DNA from: an uncultured Pelagibacteraceae bacterium
GTDB taxonomy: Bacteria > Pseudomonadota > Alphaproteobacteria > Pelagibacterales > Pelagibacteraceae
DNA length: 64,000 nucleotides
Direction: 5' to 3'
Assembly (NCBI GenBank): GCA_902532195.1
Contig: CACAHE010000006.1
Coordinates: 1-64,000, forward strand
The notes under the pieces are model-generated. The model saw nothing but the letters and a program-made list of their open reading frames with translations. It made no database searches and was not told the origin of the DNA. Shown here piece by piece: positions 17,413 to 25,788 of the stretch. Position 1 is the stretch's first letter. Every line of letters begins with the position of its first letter. Position numbers and translations under genes: made by a program.

Positions 17413-18438
17413 ATGAAAAAATTTATAGTTACTGGCGGTCTTGGCTTTATTGGTAGCAATTTAATTAAAATTTTATTAGATAAAAATTATTATGTAATTA
17501 ATATCGATAAAATTACATATGCATCAAATTTTTATAATGTTAAAAACTATAAAAAAAATAGAAATTATAAGTTTATAAAGTGCGATACTAGGAATCAAAA
17601 AAAAATACTATCAATCTTTAAAAAATATAAGCCAAAAGGTATATTTAATTTAGCTGCAGAGACTCATGTTGACAGATCCATAGATGGTCCTAGAACATTT
17701 ATAGAAAATAATATTAATGGAACTTTTTCAATTCTTGAGGCAACTAGAAAATATTTAAAAAAAAATAAAAACTTTAGACTTCTTCATGTATCAACAGACG
17801 AAGTATATGGAGACGTTTTAAAATCAAGATCAAAGGAAAAAGACGCTTACAAGCCAAGTTCTCCTTATGCCGCTAGTAAAGCTTCATCAGATCATCTAGT
17901 ATATTCTTACATAAGAACATACAAAATAAATGCTGTAATTACAAATTGCTCAAACAACTATGGACCAAATCAACATCCTGAAAAATTAATTCCAAAATTA
18001 ATTTATAATATTTTAAATAACAAAGAACTTCCTATTTATGGAAAAGGTAAAAATTCAAGAGAATGGATACACGTTGAAGATCACTGTAATGCTTTGTTGA
18101 AAGTTTTGTTAAAAGGAAAAACAGGAGAGTTTTATAACATTGGGTCAAATACAAATTATAATAATTATGATTTGGCAAAAAAATTATTAAAAATTTCAAG
18201 AAGAAAATTAGTTTTAGGAAAAAAAGTAAGGATTAGATTCGTCAAAGATAGACCAGGTCATGATATGCGTTATGCAATAAACTCAGATAAAATTAAAAAA
18301 AGATTAAAATGGAAGCCAAAAATAAACTTAGATAAAGGTCTACTAAATACTTTTGAATGGTATATTAAAAACAAAAAATTTTTTAAAAACATAAATAAAA
18401 AACAGATTATAAAAAGATTGGGCATCATAAATGATTAA
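17413..18438 (+). CDS. rfbB: dTDP-glucose 4,6-dehydratase
   Basis: A 341-residue extended short-chain dehydrogenase. VTGGLGFIGSNLIK is the NAD loop, HVSTDEVYGDV holds the Thr-Asp-Glu catalytic set, and PYAASKASSDH carries the YxxxK pair. It converts dTDP-glucose to dTDP-4-keto-6-deoxyglucose, the common precursor of rhamnose and other deoxyhexoses. First gene of a plus-strand run rfbB-rfbA-DUF4422-rfbC; it overlaps rfbA by 8 bp. The protein is unusually rich in Lys and Asn, in line with local base composition. Confidence 0.95.
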   Translation: MKKFIVTGGLGFIGSNLIKILLDKNYYVINIDKITYASNFYNVKNYKKNRNYKFIKCDTRNQKKILSIFKKYKPKGIFNLAAETHVDRSIDGPRTFIENNINGTFSILEATRKYLKKNKNFRLLHVSTDEVYGDVLKSRSKEKDAYKPSSPYAASKASSDHLVYSYIRTYKINAVITNCSNNYGPNQHPEKLIPKLIYNILNNKELPIYGKGKNSREWIHVEDHCNALLKVLLKGKTGEFYNIGSNTNYNNYDLAKKLLKISRRKLVLGKKVRIRFVKDRPGHDMRYAINSDKIKKRLKWKPKINLDKGLLNTFEWYIKNKKFFKNINKKQIIKRLGIIND

Positions 18439-19315
18439 AAAAGGAATTATATTATCTGGAGGATTGGGTACTAGAATGAGTCCTTTAACCAAAGCAGTTA
18501 ACAAACAACTTTTACCTATTTATGATAAGCCTTTAATATTTTATCCTTTGTCAGTCTTAATGTTGTCAAAGATAAAAAATATTTTAATTGTTGTTAACAA
18601 AGGACAGCTTCACCAATACAAAAAATTATTACCTAATGGAAAAAATTTAGGCATCAATATTAGCTATATAGAACAATCCAAACCTAGAGGTTTGCCAGAT
18701 GCATTTATATTAGGAGAAAAATTTATTGGTAAAGATAATGTTGCATTAATCTTAGGAGATAATTTTTTTTATGGTCAAAATTTAACTTCTAAACTTTTGA
18801 AATGTGTGAAACTTAAAAAAGGTGCAAAGGTATTGTTGCATAAAGTAAATGATCCAGACAAATATGGTGTTGCGAAGATTAAAAGAAATAAAATTATAAA
18901 AATTGTTGAGAAGCCAAAAAAATTTATATCTGATTATGCTATAACTGGATTATATTTTTTTGATAATAAAGTGATTAATTTTTCAAAAAAATTAAGACCT
19001 TCGAGACGTGGTGAAATTGAGATAACAGATTTATTAAATCATTATAAAAAAAACAACAACCTTTATGCAGATTTTATTGGCAGAGGTGGAGCATGGCTAG
19101 ATACTGGATCGATCGAAGATTTTTATAAAACTAGTTCTTTTGTTTCAGCTATTGAAAATAGGCAGGGTTTTAAAATAGCTTGCCTTGAGGAAATTTCTTT
19201 AATGAATCAATGGATTGGCAAAAAAGAAATTCAAAATTCAATAAAATTTTATGGAAAATGTGAATATTCCAATTATTTAAAAAAATTGATTAAAAATTTT
19301 AAGAAAAAAAAATAA
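18431..19315 (+). CDS. rfbA: Glucose-1-phosphate thymidylyltransferase
   Basis: A 294-residue nucleotidyltransferase that makes dTDP-glucose from glucose-1-phosphate and dTTP. The signature GIILSGGLGTRMSPLT with KQLLPIYDKP follows the start, LILGDNFFYG holds the metal-binding Asp, and GRGGAWLDTGS matches the RmlA C-terminal region. It overlaps rfbB by 8 bp. It supplies the activated sugar for the deoxyhexose pathway encoded here. Length is normal for RmlA. Confidence 0.95.
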   Translation: MIKKGIILSGGLGTRMSPLTKAVNKQLLPIYDKPLIFYPLSVLMLSKIKNILIVVNKGQLHQYKKLLPNGKNLGINISYIEQSKPRGLPDAFILGEKFIGKDNVALILGDNFFYGQNLTSKLLKCVKLKKGAKVLLHKVNDPDKYGVAKIKRNKIIKIVEKPKKFISDYAITGLYFFDNKVINFSKKLRPSRRGEIEITDLLNHYKKNNNLYADFIGRGGAWLDTGSIEDFYKTSSFVSAIENRQGFKIACLEEISLMNQWIGKKEIQNSIKFYGKCEYSNYLKKLIKNFKKKK

Positions 19316-19333
19316 TAAAATAATCAAAAAGTT

Positions 19334-20140
19334 ATGACAATTAAATATATGTATTGCTTATGCTTACACAATGAGCTTTTAAATATTATTAAAAAATTAT
19401 CTTATATTCCAGTTGGATTGGGAGAAAATAAATTTGATATAGAATGGGTAAGAGATAATACTGGAGAAAATATTTCAAAAAAAAATAAATTTTATGGGGA
19501 ACATACTTTTCATTATTGGTTTTGGAAAAATGAATTGGATAAAATCAAAGATAATGAATGGATAGGTTTTTGTGCTTATCGAAGACTTTGGGTAAATAAA
19601 AATTATTCTGAAAATAAATCAATTTTCGAAAATTCTTTAAAAGAAATACCAGACGAATGGGCAAATTACGATACAATCTTAGGAGATGAAATGAACCTTA
19701 CTCATCTTAAACTAATGAAAGTTTTAAAATATGGGAAGTTAGCATTATTAAGAAATCCAAAAGCAATATTAGAAAAAGGAAGAACTATTCGTTTTCATTT
19801 TGATATGCATCATGGAAACGGAATAATTGATAAAGCTACAAAACTTCTAGGATCTGAGGATCGAGATGATTTTGAATTTTATATTAGAAATAATACTTCA
19901 TTTAATAAAGGTGTAATGTTTATTTGTAAATCTAAAACTATAATAAAAAAATACTATGAAACAATATTTGAATGGTTATATAAATGTGAAAAAGAATTTG
20001 GATTTAACATGGAAGGATACGGAAAAATAAGGCTGTATGCTTATTTAGCTGAAAGATTTTTACCTTATTGGTTTAAAAAAAATAGTAAATATTTAGAATG
20101 GCCAATAGTATTTTATGATTTAAAAAAAAATGAAACTTAA
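19334..20140 (+). CDS. DUF4422-type putative glycosyltransferase
   Basis: A 268-residue protein. YGEHTFHYWFWKN followed by EWIGFCAYRRLW resembles the conserved core of DUF4422 proteins, which occur in exopolysaccharide clusters and are thought to be glycosyltransferases. No membrane helix or signal peptide. It lies between rfbA (18-bp gap) and rfbC (11-bp overlap), so it is co-expressed with dTDP-sugar synthesis. The acceptor is unknown, and the family function itself is only predicted. Confidence 0.65.
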   Translation: MTIKYMYCLCLHNELLNIIKKLSYIPVGLGENKFDIEWVRDNTGENISKKNKFYGEHTFHYWFWKNELDKIKDNEWIGFCAYRRLWVNKNYSENKSIFENSLKEIPDEWANYDTILGDEMNLTHLKLMKVLKYGKLALLRNPKAILEKGRTIRFHFDMHHGNGIIDKATKLLGSEDRDDFEFYIRNNTSFNKGVMFICKSKTIIKKYYETIFEWLYKCEKEFGFNMEGYGKIRLYAYLAERFLPYWFKKNSKYLEWPIVFYDLKKNET

Positions 20141-20648
20141 AAAAACAAAATTTAAAGATCTTGTTATTATTGAAGGAATATCACATAAAGATCAAAGAGG
20201 TTATCTCAGGGAAGTTTTGCTAGAAAGAGTAATAAAAAAAAAATTTAAGTTTTTTATTACTTCAAAATCAAAAAAAAATGTTTTACGTGGTTTACATTTT
20301 CAAAAAAATGAGCCTCAAGGAAAATATATATCTGTGATAAAAGGCAAAATATTTGATGTTACAGTCGATTTAAGAAAAAAATCAAAAACTTTTGGAAAAA
20401 GTTTTTCAATAATTTTAAGTGATAAAAATTGTAAATCTTTATATGTGCCTCCAGGATTTGCACATGGTTTTTTAACTTTGGAAAAAGAAAATATTGTCAC
20501 TTATTCTTGCACTGAATATAGATCTGTTGGTAACGAACATGCTTTAAACTATAATGACCCTGTCTTAAAAATAAAATGGCCTAAAAGAAAAATTGTAATA
20601 ACAAAAAAAGATAAAAAAGCAAAAAGTTTTCAAGAATTGTTTAAATAA
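20130..20648 (+). CDS. rfbC: dTDP-4-dehydrorhamnose 3,5-epimerase (RmlC-like)
   Basis: A 172-residue cupin epimerase. DQRGYLREVLL, VLRGLHFQ (catalytic His) and YVPPGFAHGFLTL are RmlC signatures. In rhamnose synthesis it epimerises C3 and C5; in 2,6-dideoxysugar pathways a homologue acts only at C5. Given the 2,3-dehydratase nearby, the second role is plausible. It is the last gene of the plus-strand sugar run and converges on the Gfo/Idh/MocA gene 4 bp away. Confidence 0.92.
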   Translation: MKLKKTKFKDLVIIEGISHKDQRGYLREVLLERVIKKKFKFFITSKSKKNVLRGLHFQKNEPQGKYISVIKGKIFDVTVDLRKKSKTFGKSFSIILSDKNCKSLYVPPGFAHGFLTLEKENIVTYSCTEYRSVGNEHALNYNDPVLKIKWPKRKIVITKKDKKAKSFQELFK

Positions 20649-20652
20649 AATT

Positions 20653-21561
20653 TTATCTTAAAATTTTTTCTCTAAAATAAGCATCAATTAATATTCTTTT
20701 GTGGTAGTAAAAAAAATTTTTTTCATTAATTTTTTTTATTACTTCATTAAAAAAATTTGAAAAACAGTTATCTCTTTTGATTTTCATTTTCATTTTTTTT
20801 CCATTGCTATTAACAAATATAGATAAGTCATTTTTTTCTGGAGGAGAAAATACTCTTTCAATTTTGAATGATTTATTTGTTAAATTAACAATTAATTCAT
20901 TTTTGTAATCTCCGCCAAATTTAAATAAACCGTTATATATTAATTTATTAAAGATAATTTTAAAATTTATAGAAACTATTAAATTATTTTTATTTTTTGA
21001 AATTTGAATTTTTTTTGATTTAATTTTATTTAAATTAAACAATCTTGGAACTGCTGCAATATATGGCCCCATATCCATTAAAGCACCTCCACCAAGTTTA
21101 TTTGATGTTCTTATGCCCCTTTTAGGAAATGGAATTACAAATTTTGCATTTATTTTATCTATATGTTTAGAAGAACAAAGATTTAATAATTTTTTTACCT
21201 GTTTATGGTAATTGAAATAAGTTGCTTCAGCAATTATTCTTTTATTTTTTTTAGAAAGATTTATTAATTCTTTAACTTGATTAAATTTTGCACAAATAGG
21301 CTTATCTACAATTACATGATATTTCATCATCAATGCTTTTTTGGCCCAATAAAAATGGTGTGAGTTTGGTAGAGAAATATAAATTATATCTGCTTTTGAA
21401 AAACGTATACCTTTATCGTAAGAATTAAATTGCTCATAAGAACCATCAATTTTTTCTTTATAAGATTTAGTTGCAACTGAAAACTTTATTTTTTTTTGTA
21501 AAAAGAAATTAATTATTCTTTTTCTTGCAATTGCTGAATAACCTAATAATAAAACTTTCAA
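20653..21561 (-). CDS. Gfo/Idh/MocA family oxidoreductase (candidate dTDP-sugar 3-ketoreductase)
   Basis: A 302-residue NAD(P)-dependent oxidoreductase. LLGYSAIARKRI is a GxxxxA-type dinucleotide loop; IVDKPICAKF replaces the usual EKP with DKP, and GGGALMDMGPY is the typical family glycine-rich segment. Relatives such as KijD10 reduce the 3-keto group left by an NDP-hexose 2,3-dehydratase, and that dehydratase is the next gene upstream (10-bp gap). Reduction of the C3 ketone of a dTDP-2,6-dideoxysugar is therefore the best inference. Other sugar substrates remain possible. Confidence 0.8.
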   Translation of the reverse strand: MKVLLLGYSAIARKRIINFFLQKKIKFSVATKSYKEKIDGSYEQFNSYDKGIRFSKADIIYISLPNSHHFYWAKKALMMKYHVIVDKPICAKFNQVKELINLSKKNKRIIAEATYFNYHKQVKKLLNLCSSKHIDKINAKFVIPFPKRGIRTSNKLGGGALMDMGPYIAAVPRLFNLNKIKSKKIQISKNKNNLIVSINFKIIFNKLIYNGLFKFGGDYKNELIVNLTNKSFKIERVFSPPEKNDLSIFVNSNGKKMKMKIKRDNCFSNFFNEVIKKINEKNFFYYHKRILIDAYFREKILR

Positions 21562-21571
21562 TTTTGTATAG

Positions 21572-22834
21572 TTATGTTGTTTCTTTAATGTTTAAAATAC
21601 CAAATAATAGTCTTGCTTCTATATCTATTTTTCTTTTACGTATTAACTCTATCATTTGATTTTGTGAAATCCATATATAAGAATTTGGCTTATTTAAATT
21701 TTGATTTGACTTCAAATAAATTGCCTTATAATTGATTTGAGAATGATAAAATCTCCCTCCTTCTTCAGATAATATATTATTGTAAATAAAATTTGTTTTT
21801 TTATTTAAAAAAAATTCTTTTATTATTTTTTTTTGAAAGTTTGAAAGTGTATTTAGTTTTTTATAATTTTTTATATCAGAGGTATTTACAGTGCAGGAAA
21901 TAGTACTTTTATTTGACCCAGGTTTTAATATGTATCTGCATAAATAATGACAAGTTTTATTAAAATCTTTCATTATAAATCCTGCAAGAGACATGTCCTT
22001 TCCTTTGATTATTGGTTGGGACCATTTTTTAACTTCTCTTGTATTAGAAATAATATTTAAACCAATTATTGAAAAAAAATTATTATTTTTATGAATTATT
22101 TTATCCTTAGTTATATTCCAATCTTTTAAGTCTGAGATAGCTTTAATTTTAGTTTTTAAATAATATTTTTTGTCATTATTCAAAATCCACCTTTTTATAT
22201 CTTTTGAATTATTAACTGGTAGATCTAAACTTCTTTTTTTTATAAAACATGAGAAAACAGATAGTGTGTCCATATTAATTAAATTTTTCTTTTTTAATAA
22301 CCAAAAAATTTCGTCTTTTTTAAACCATTTAAATTGATTTGAATGGTCAATTTTTCTATTAGTATTTAATAAGATATTTGCATTGTTTTTATTATAATAT
22401 CTAAATGCTTGCTCTGATTGAATAGATTTAAATTTTTGTTTACCTAGGAAAAAATTTAAAAATAACACTCTTTTTCCACCATGAACTATTGAATAATTAC
22501 TTTTAGTTGCTTGTAAAGTAGGTGAGAGTTGAAGCTTATTAATATTACCAGGTTCAATTTTTGCCTGTAATAAATATTTATTCTCTTTTATATTTTTAAT
22601 TATACCTAAAATTCCTATTTCATTTTGTTGAATAATTGGCTGATCCCAACCTTTTTTAAAAAAATTTGTTTTAATATTTATTCCAATAATTTTAAAAAAT
22701 TTTTTACTAACATGAAACAACATATATTTATCATATTTCCATTTATCCAGTTTAGAAATCTTATTTATTTTAATTTTAATTTTTTGTTTAATTTTTTGTT
22801 TTCTTATCCAATTTAAAGAATTTATTGATATCAT
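21572..22834 (-). CDS. NDP-hexose 2,3-dehydratase (TylX3/EvaA-like)
   Basis: A 420-residue protein of the NDP-hexose 2,3-dehydratase family. It has two related halves: each contains an FxIIGxNI core and a W(D/S)QPII segment (about residues 65 and 270), and the first has QAKIEPGNINKLQLSPTLQATKSNY, nearly diagnostic for TylX3/EvaA. The enzyme removes the C2 hydroxyl from dTDP-4-keto-6-deoxyglucose, the committed step to 2,6-dideoxysugars. Such enzymes are best known from antibiotic clusters. Here the setting is a surface-polysaccharide region. It has a 1-bp gap to the methyltransferase upstream. Confidence 0.88.
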   Translation of the reverse strand: MISINSLNWIRKQKIKQKIKIKINKISKLDKWKYDKYMLFHVSKKFFKIIGINIKTNFFKKGWDQPIIQQNEIGILGIIKNIKENKYLLQAKIEPGNINKLQLSPTLQATKSNYSIVHGGKRVLFLNFFLGKQKFKSIQSEQAFRYYNKNNANILLNTNRKIDHSNQFKWFKKDEIFWLLKKKNLINMDTLSVFSCFIKKRSLDLPVNNSKDIKRWILNNDKKYYLKTKIKAISDLKDWNITKDKIIHKNNNFFSIIGLNIISNTREVKKWSQPIIKGKDMSLAGFIMKDFNKTCHYLCRYILKPGSNKSTISCTVNTSDIKNYKKLNTLSNFQKKIIKEFFLNKKTNFIYNNILSEEGGRFYHSQINYKAIYLKSNQNLNKPNSYIWISQNQMIELIRKRKIDIEARLLFGILNIKETT

Positions 22835-22835
22835 T

Positions 22836-24023
22836 TTAAATTATATGTGTTTTGGGAACGTGAGAAATAAATTTTAATCCTCTTTTAATATTCTGTTTTT
22901 CTTTATTTAGTATTTCTCTCTTAAAATTCCATGCACCTAAAAAAGCGTAGTCTACAGTATTATTTATTCCAATTTTCGGTGATATAATAGGAATATGTGT
23001 TCCAGGTGTAAACTTCCCTTGTTTATTTTTTGTAGTATCGGTTACGTAATCAAAAAGATTTGAATTAATTTTACAGTAGTTAAATACGGTAGTTGACTTA
23101 TAAGTAGCTCCATAACTGATAATTTTTTTATTTTTTAATTTTATTTTTTTTATTAGTTCTTTTAGTTGATTTTTAGATTTTTCAACCTTAATAGCAAATT
23201 TTTTATAAGTTAAGAATTTATTTAATTTATTTTTTTTTTCTAATTTAATAAAATTTATTAATTTACTAGTGGATTTATATTTAGAATTATTTTTACAAAT
23301 ATAATATCTTAAGGATCCACCATGGGTAGATATTATATCAATATCAAAAAGTCTTAAATTAAATTTTTTTAATATGTTTTGCATTGCGATAGCAGAAAAA
23401 ACATATACATGTTCATCATAAAATTGATCATAAGAATTATTTTGAATAACTGATAGCAAAGATGGGTCTTCTATAATCATCACACCTCTATCAGATAAAA
23501 CATTATTAATTGCTAAAAAAGTCTCTTTTAAGTTTGGAATATGAGAAATTGTATTTGCTGAAAAAATTAAATCAAATTTGTTATTTTTATATTTAAGTAT
23601 TTTTTTTGACAGTTTAATATTCCAAAATTCTGGAAAAGTTTTAAATTTTTTCCTTGTAAGTTTTGCTAGATTTTTACATGGTTCAACTGCAACTACTTTT
23701 TTTGGAGAAAAATTTTTTAAAAAAACTCCATCATTGCTTCCGATTTCCATAATTAAGTTTGGCTTAAATTTTTTATTTAATTTATATGCAATTTTTTTAA
23801 ACGCATTTCTCATTGTTTTAGATTCTGATGCTCTATGAGCGTATTTGTTGGTATATTGTCTTTTTGGATTAACGGGAGTATGTACAGAAACTAAATAGCT
23901 ATAAATATCAAAACTTATTTTTAAATTATAAAAAAACTCATTTTTTAATGTTTTTTTACTTAAATCGTTTAAAAAAGAATTGGCAAGTGGTTGTTTGCCT
24001 AAATTTAGAAATATTTTTCTCAT
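22836..24023 (-). CDS. NDP-sugar C-methyltransferase (TylC3-like), lacking the usual N-terminal zinc cysteines
   Basis: A 395-residue AdoMet methyltransferase. LGKQPLANSFL is the N-terminal mark of TylC3/EvaC-type NDP-hexose C-methyltransferases; IMEIGSNDGVFLKNF is the AdoMet loop, DEHVYVFS the catalytic region, and ISYGATYKSTTVFNY begins the C-terminal domain. These enzymes add a methyl branch at C3 of a 4-keto-2,6-dideoxysugar. Family members normally carry four zinc-binding Cys in the first 80 residues; none is present here and the protein starts directly at LNLG. The upstream sequence offers no earlier start containing a CxxC. It is followed within 1 bp by the 2,3-dehydratase gene. Confidence 0.85.
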   Translation of the reverse strand: MRKIFLNLGKQPLANSFLNDLSKKTLKNEFFYNLKISFDIYSYLVSVHTPVNPKRQYTNKYAHRASESKTMRNAFKKIAYKLNKKFKPNLIMEIGSNDGVFLKNFSPKKVVAVEPCKNLAKLTRKKFKTFPEFWNIKLSKKILKYKNNKFDLIFSANTISHIPNLKETFLAINNVLSDRGVMIIEDPSLLSVIQNNSYDQFYDEHVYVFSAIAMQNILKKFNLRLFDIDIISTHGGSLRYYICKNNSKYKSTSKLINFIKLEKKNKLNKFLTYKKFAIKVEKSKNQLKELIKKIKLKNKKIISYGATYKSTTVFNYCKINSNLFDYVTDTTKNKQGKFTPGTHIPIISPKIGINNTVDYAFLGAWNFKREILNKEKQNIKRGLKFISHVPKTHII

Positions 24024-24086
24024 AAGTTATTAGTTCAAAGATTAATACCATTAATATATAAAGTTAATAAAAAGCAAATAAAAAAA

Positions 24087-24794
24087 TTGAAATTAAACTC
24101 AAAAAAAATAGTGGTTACAGGTGGCACGGGTAGATTCTGCCAGATATTAAGAAACTCTAAAATAGGTAAAAAATATTATTATCCCAAAAAAAATGAATTA
24201 AATATTTTAAATATAAAAAGTATAGAAAAATACTTAAAAAAAATTAAACCAAGAATAGTAATTCATTGTGCTGGTTTATCCAGACCAATGAATATTCATG
24301 ATAGTAAAATTGATAAAAGTATTGATCTCAACATTATTGGAACATGTAATATTGTTAAGATATGTCAAAAATATAATATTAAGATGATTTATTTCTCAAC
24401 TGGTTACGTTTATCAAGGAACAAAAGGAAATTATAAAGAAACTGATCCAGTTTATCCGTTTAATAGCTATGCATGGTCTAAGCTTGGTGGCGAGTGCGCT
24501 GTTAAATTATACAAAAATTCTTTAATACTAAGATTTATAATGTGTGAAAAACCTTTTATTCATAAAACAGCTTTTTACGATGTAAAAACAAATTTTATAT
24601 TCCATGATGATGTGGTTAAAATAATTCCAAAAATATTAAATCAAAAAGGTGTGATAAATGTTGGTGGAAAAATTCAAAGCCTTTATAAATTTGCAAAAAA
24701 ATATAACAAAAAAATTAGAAAATCGTCTGGAATAAAATTTTACCCCCCAAATCCTTCTATGAGCATATCTAAATTAAAAAAAATTATTTCCTAA
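24087..24794 (+). CDS. RmlD-like SDR reductase (candidate dTDP-sugar 4-ketoreductase)
   Basis: A 235-residue short-chain dehydrogenase with a TTG start; no in-frame ATG precedes the VVTGGTGRF dinucleotide loop. FSTGYVYQG and YAWSKLGGE supply the catalytic Tyr and Lys. It resembles RmlD-type sugar reductases, though it is about 50 residues short in the C-terminal substrate domain. It is divergent from the C-methyltransferase by 63 bp. In the predicted pathway it would reduce the 4-keto group last. A role on another sugar cannot be excluded. Confidence 0.75.
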   Translation: MKLNSKKIVVTGGTGRFCQILRNSKIGKKYYYPKKNELNILNIKSIEKYLKKIKPRIVIHCAGLSRPMNIHDSKIDKSIDLNIIGTCNIVKICQKYNIKMIYFSTGYVYQGTKGNYKETDPVYPFNSYAWSKLGGECAVKLYKNSLILRFIMCEKPFIHKTAFYDVKTNFIFHDDVVKIIPKILNQKGVINVGGKIQSLYKFAKKYNKKIRKSSGIKFYPPNPSMSISKLKKIIS

Positions 24795-24818
24795 AATCAA
24801 ACAACCAAAAAAGAATGC

Positions 24819-25271
24819 TTAAATATTAGCTTGATTCTTTATTCTCCATCTAGATCCTTCTCTAACAATAAAACCAACGCAATTTTTAGACCTACACTTA
24901 CAAACATAATCTTTATAATCACTATTAAAACTAAATCCATAATCATAAGTTAATTCTTCATTTTTTTTTATGTTCCTCAATGCCGTAATCCATATCCTTG
25001 ATTTACTTTCTTCAACAGCCTCACAATTAGGTTCACATGAATGATTTGCTAATCTAGCAATATTAAACTTAAAATCTCCATCTAAAACAAATTTTTTATT
25101 TATTATGAATAAATAAGTAATGTCGTAACCATACTTTGAATCTTCTTCTGCTTTTTTGTGAGTAATTTTTTTTCCAATATATTCAATTATTTTTTCACCT
25201 TTTTTTATATTTCGTGAAGCACAAAGACCTTTTCGATGAATGTTTGATTTTATAATTTTATAGGGTTTCAT
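24819..25271 (-). CDS. SET-domain protein lysine methyltransferase
   Basis: A 150-residue protein made almost entirely of a SET domain. RKGLCASRNIKKGEKIIEYIG at the start, RLANHSCEPNCE (the NHS/C AdoMet-binding turn) and EELTYDYGF (catalytic Tyr) are clear. A cysteine-rich post-SET segment (CKCRSKNCVGF) completes it. SET enzymes methylate lysines of proteins; targets in bacteria are mostly unknown. It sits between the sugar genes and the decayed tRNA copy. A second, distinct SET protein occurs at 33.5 kb. Confidence 0.9.
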   Translation of the reverse strand: MKPYKIIKSNIHRKGLCASRNIKKGEKIIEYIGKKITHKKAEEDSKYGYDITYLFIINKKFVLDGDFKFNIARLANHSCEPNCEAVEESKSRIWITALRNIKKNEELTYDYGFSFNSDYKDYVCKCRSKNCVGFIVREGSRWRIKNQANI

Positions 25272-25342
25272 TTTTCTAGTTAATAAATTTTATGATTTAA
25301 TAATCCATGTGACATATTTGTTTAAATGTTAAGATGATCTAG

Positions 25343-25396
25343 TGGTAATTAGAAGTTGGATCGAACCACTGACCTCGGGCTTATGAGTCCCGCGCC
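25343..25396 (-). repeat. Degenerate copy of the tRNA-Met 3' half (candidate attachment-site remnant)
   Basis: This stretch matches the anticodon arm, variable loop and T-arm of the intact tRNA at 27576-27652; 38 bp (25358-25395) are identical to 27591-27628. The acceptor strand is mutated but the terminal CCA is kept. It has no 5' half, so it is not a tRNA gene. Both copies have the same orientation. A duplicated tRNA 3' half is the usual scar of site-specific integration into a tRNA gene. Confidence 0.85.
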
Positions 25397-25460
25397 ATAA
25401 AAATTTATAACAGTTTTATTGGATAATTTCTAAGAAATTTTTAAAAATTTGCTTCTCATT

Positions 25461-25476
25461 GACGCCTCAGTGACGC
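25461..25476. repeat. Paired GACGC motif, left end of islet
   Basis: Two GACGC copies 11 bp apart (GACGC-6 bp-GACGC). An identical arrangement occurs at 27537-27552 near the right end. Spacing of one helical turn is what arm-type recombinase or accessory-protein sites often show, but that function is inferred. Confidence 0.4.
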
Positions 25477-25494
25477 ATAAAAACAAGATGACAA

Positions 25495-25517
25495 CGGGAA
25501 TTCTTTTTGTATTCCCG
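25495..25517 (-). terminator. Candidate terminator hairpin of the islet genes
   Basis: A perfect 7-bp stem (CGGGAAT/ATTCCCG) with a 9-nt loop begins 10 bp after the stop of the 85-residue gene. On the minus strand a short T-run (TTGTTTTTA) follows only about 10 nt after the stem, so it is a weak intrinsic terminator at best. Confidence 0.4.
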
Positions 25518-25526
25518 CGGACTTTT

Positions 25527-25784
25527 TCATTTAGCTAATTTATCTTCCTGATCAGGATCTTCCATAAATTTCTTATCAAACTCTGCTTGATCTATTTTAA
25601 ACCATTCAAAAAGTTCTTTATGACTAACGTTTGTAGATCGAGCTTCATCATTATGGTTGAGCCAAAAAACAAAATAATACTTTTCATTTTCAAATTCTGA
25701 ATTGTAGCCAATTAACTCGATTTCTTTAACTTCACCATAAACCCATTTATCAACTTTTTTGTATTTAGGTTCGGGTCTGGTCAT
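25527..25784 (-). CDS. Hypothetical 85-residue soluble protein in the islet
   Basis: A charged, soluble protein with several aromatic residues (KWVYGEVKEIELIGYN, YYFVFWLNHNDEARS) and an acidic tail (EDPDQEDKLAK). No family recognised. It is the last of three islet genes and starts 4 bp after the secreted-protein gene, so the two are probably co-transcribed. No signal peptide or membrane helix is visible. Confidence 0.6.
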   Translation of the reverse strand: MTRPEPKYKKVDKWVYGEVKEIELIGYNSEFENEKYYFVFWLNHNDEARSTNVSHKELFEWFKIDQAEFDKKFMEDPDQEDKLAK

Positions 25785-25788
25785 TATA

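Noticed and set aside
17413-20648. A plain dTDP-rhamnose operon (rfbBAC with rfbD missing)
   Set aside because: The adjacent 2,3-dehydratase, C-methyltransferase and ketoreductase genes point to a dideoxy branched sugar rather than rhamnose alone, though rhamnose could also be made.
25343-25396. A second tRNA gene
   Set aside because: Only the 3' half is present, the acceptor strand is mutated and no D-arm can be formed; it is a repeat, not a gene.
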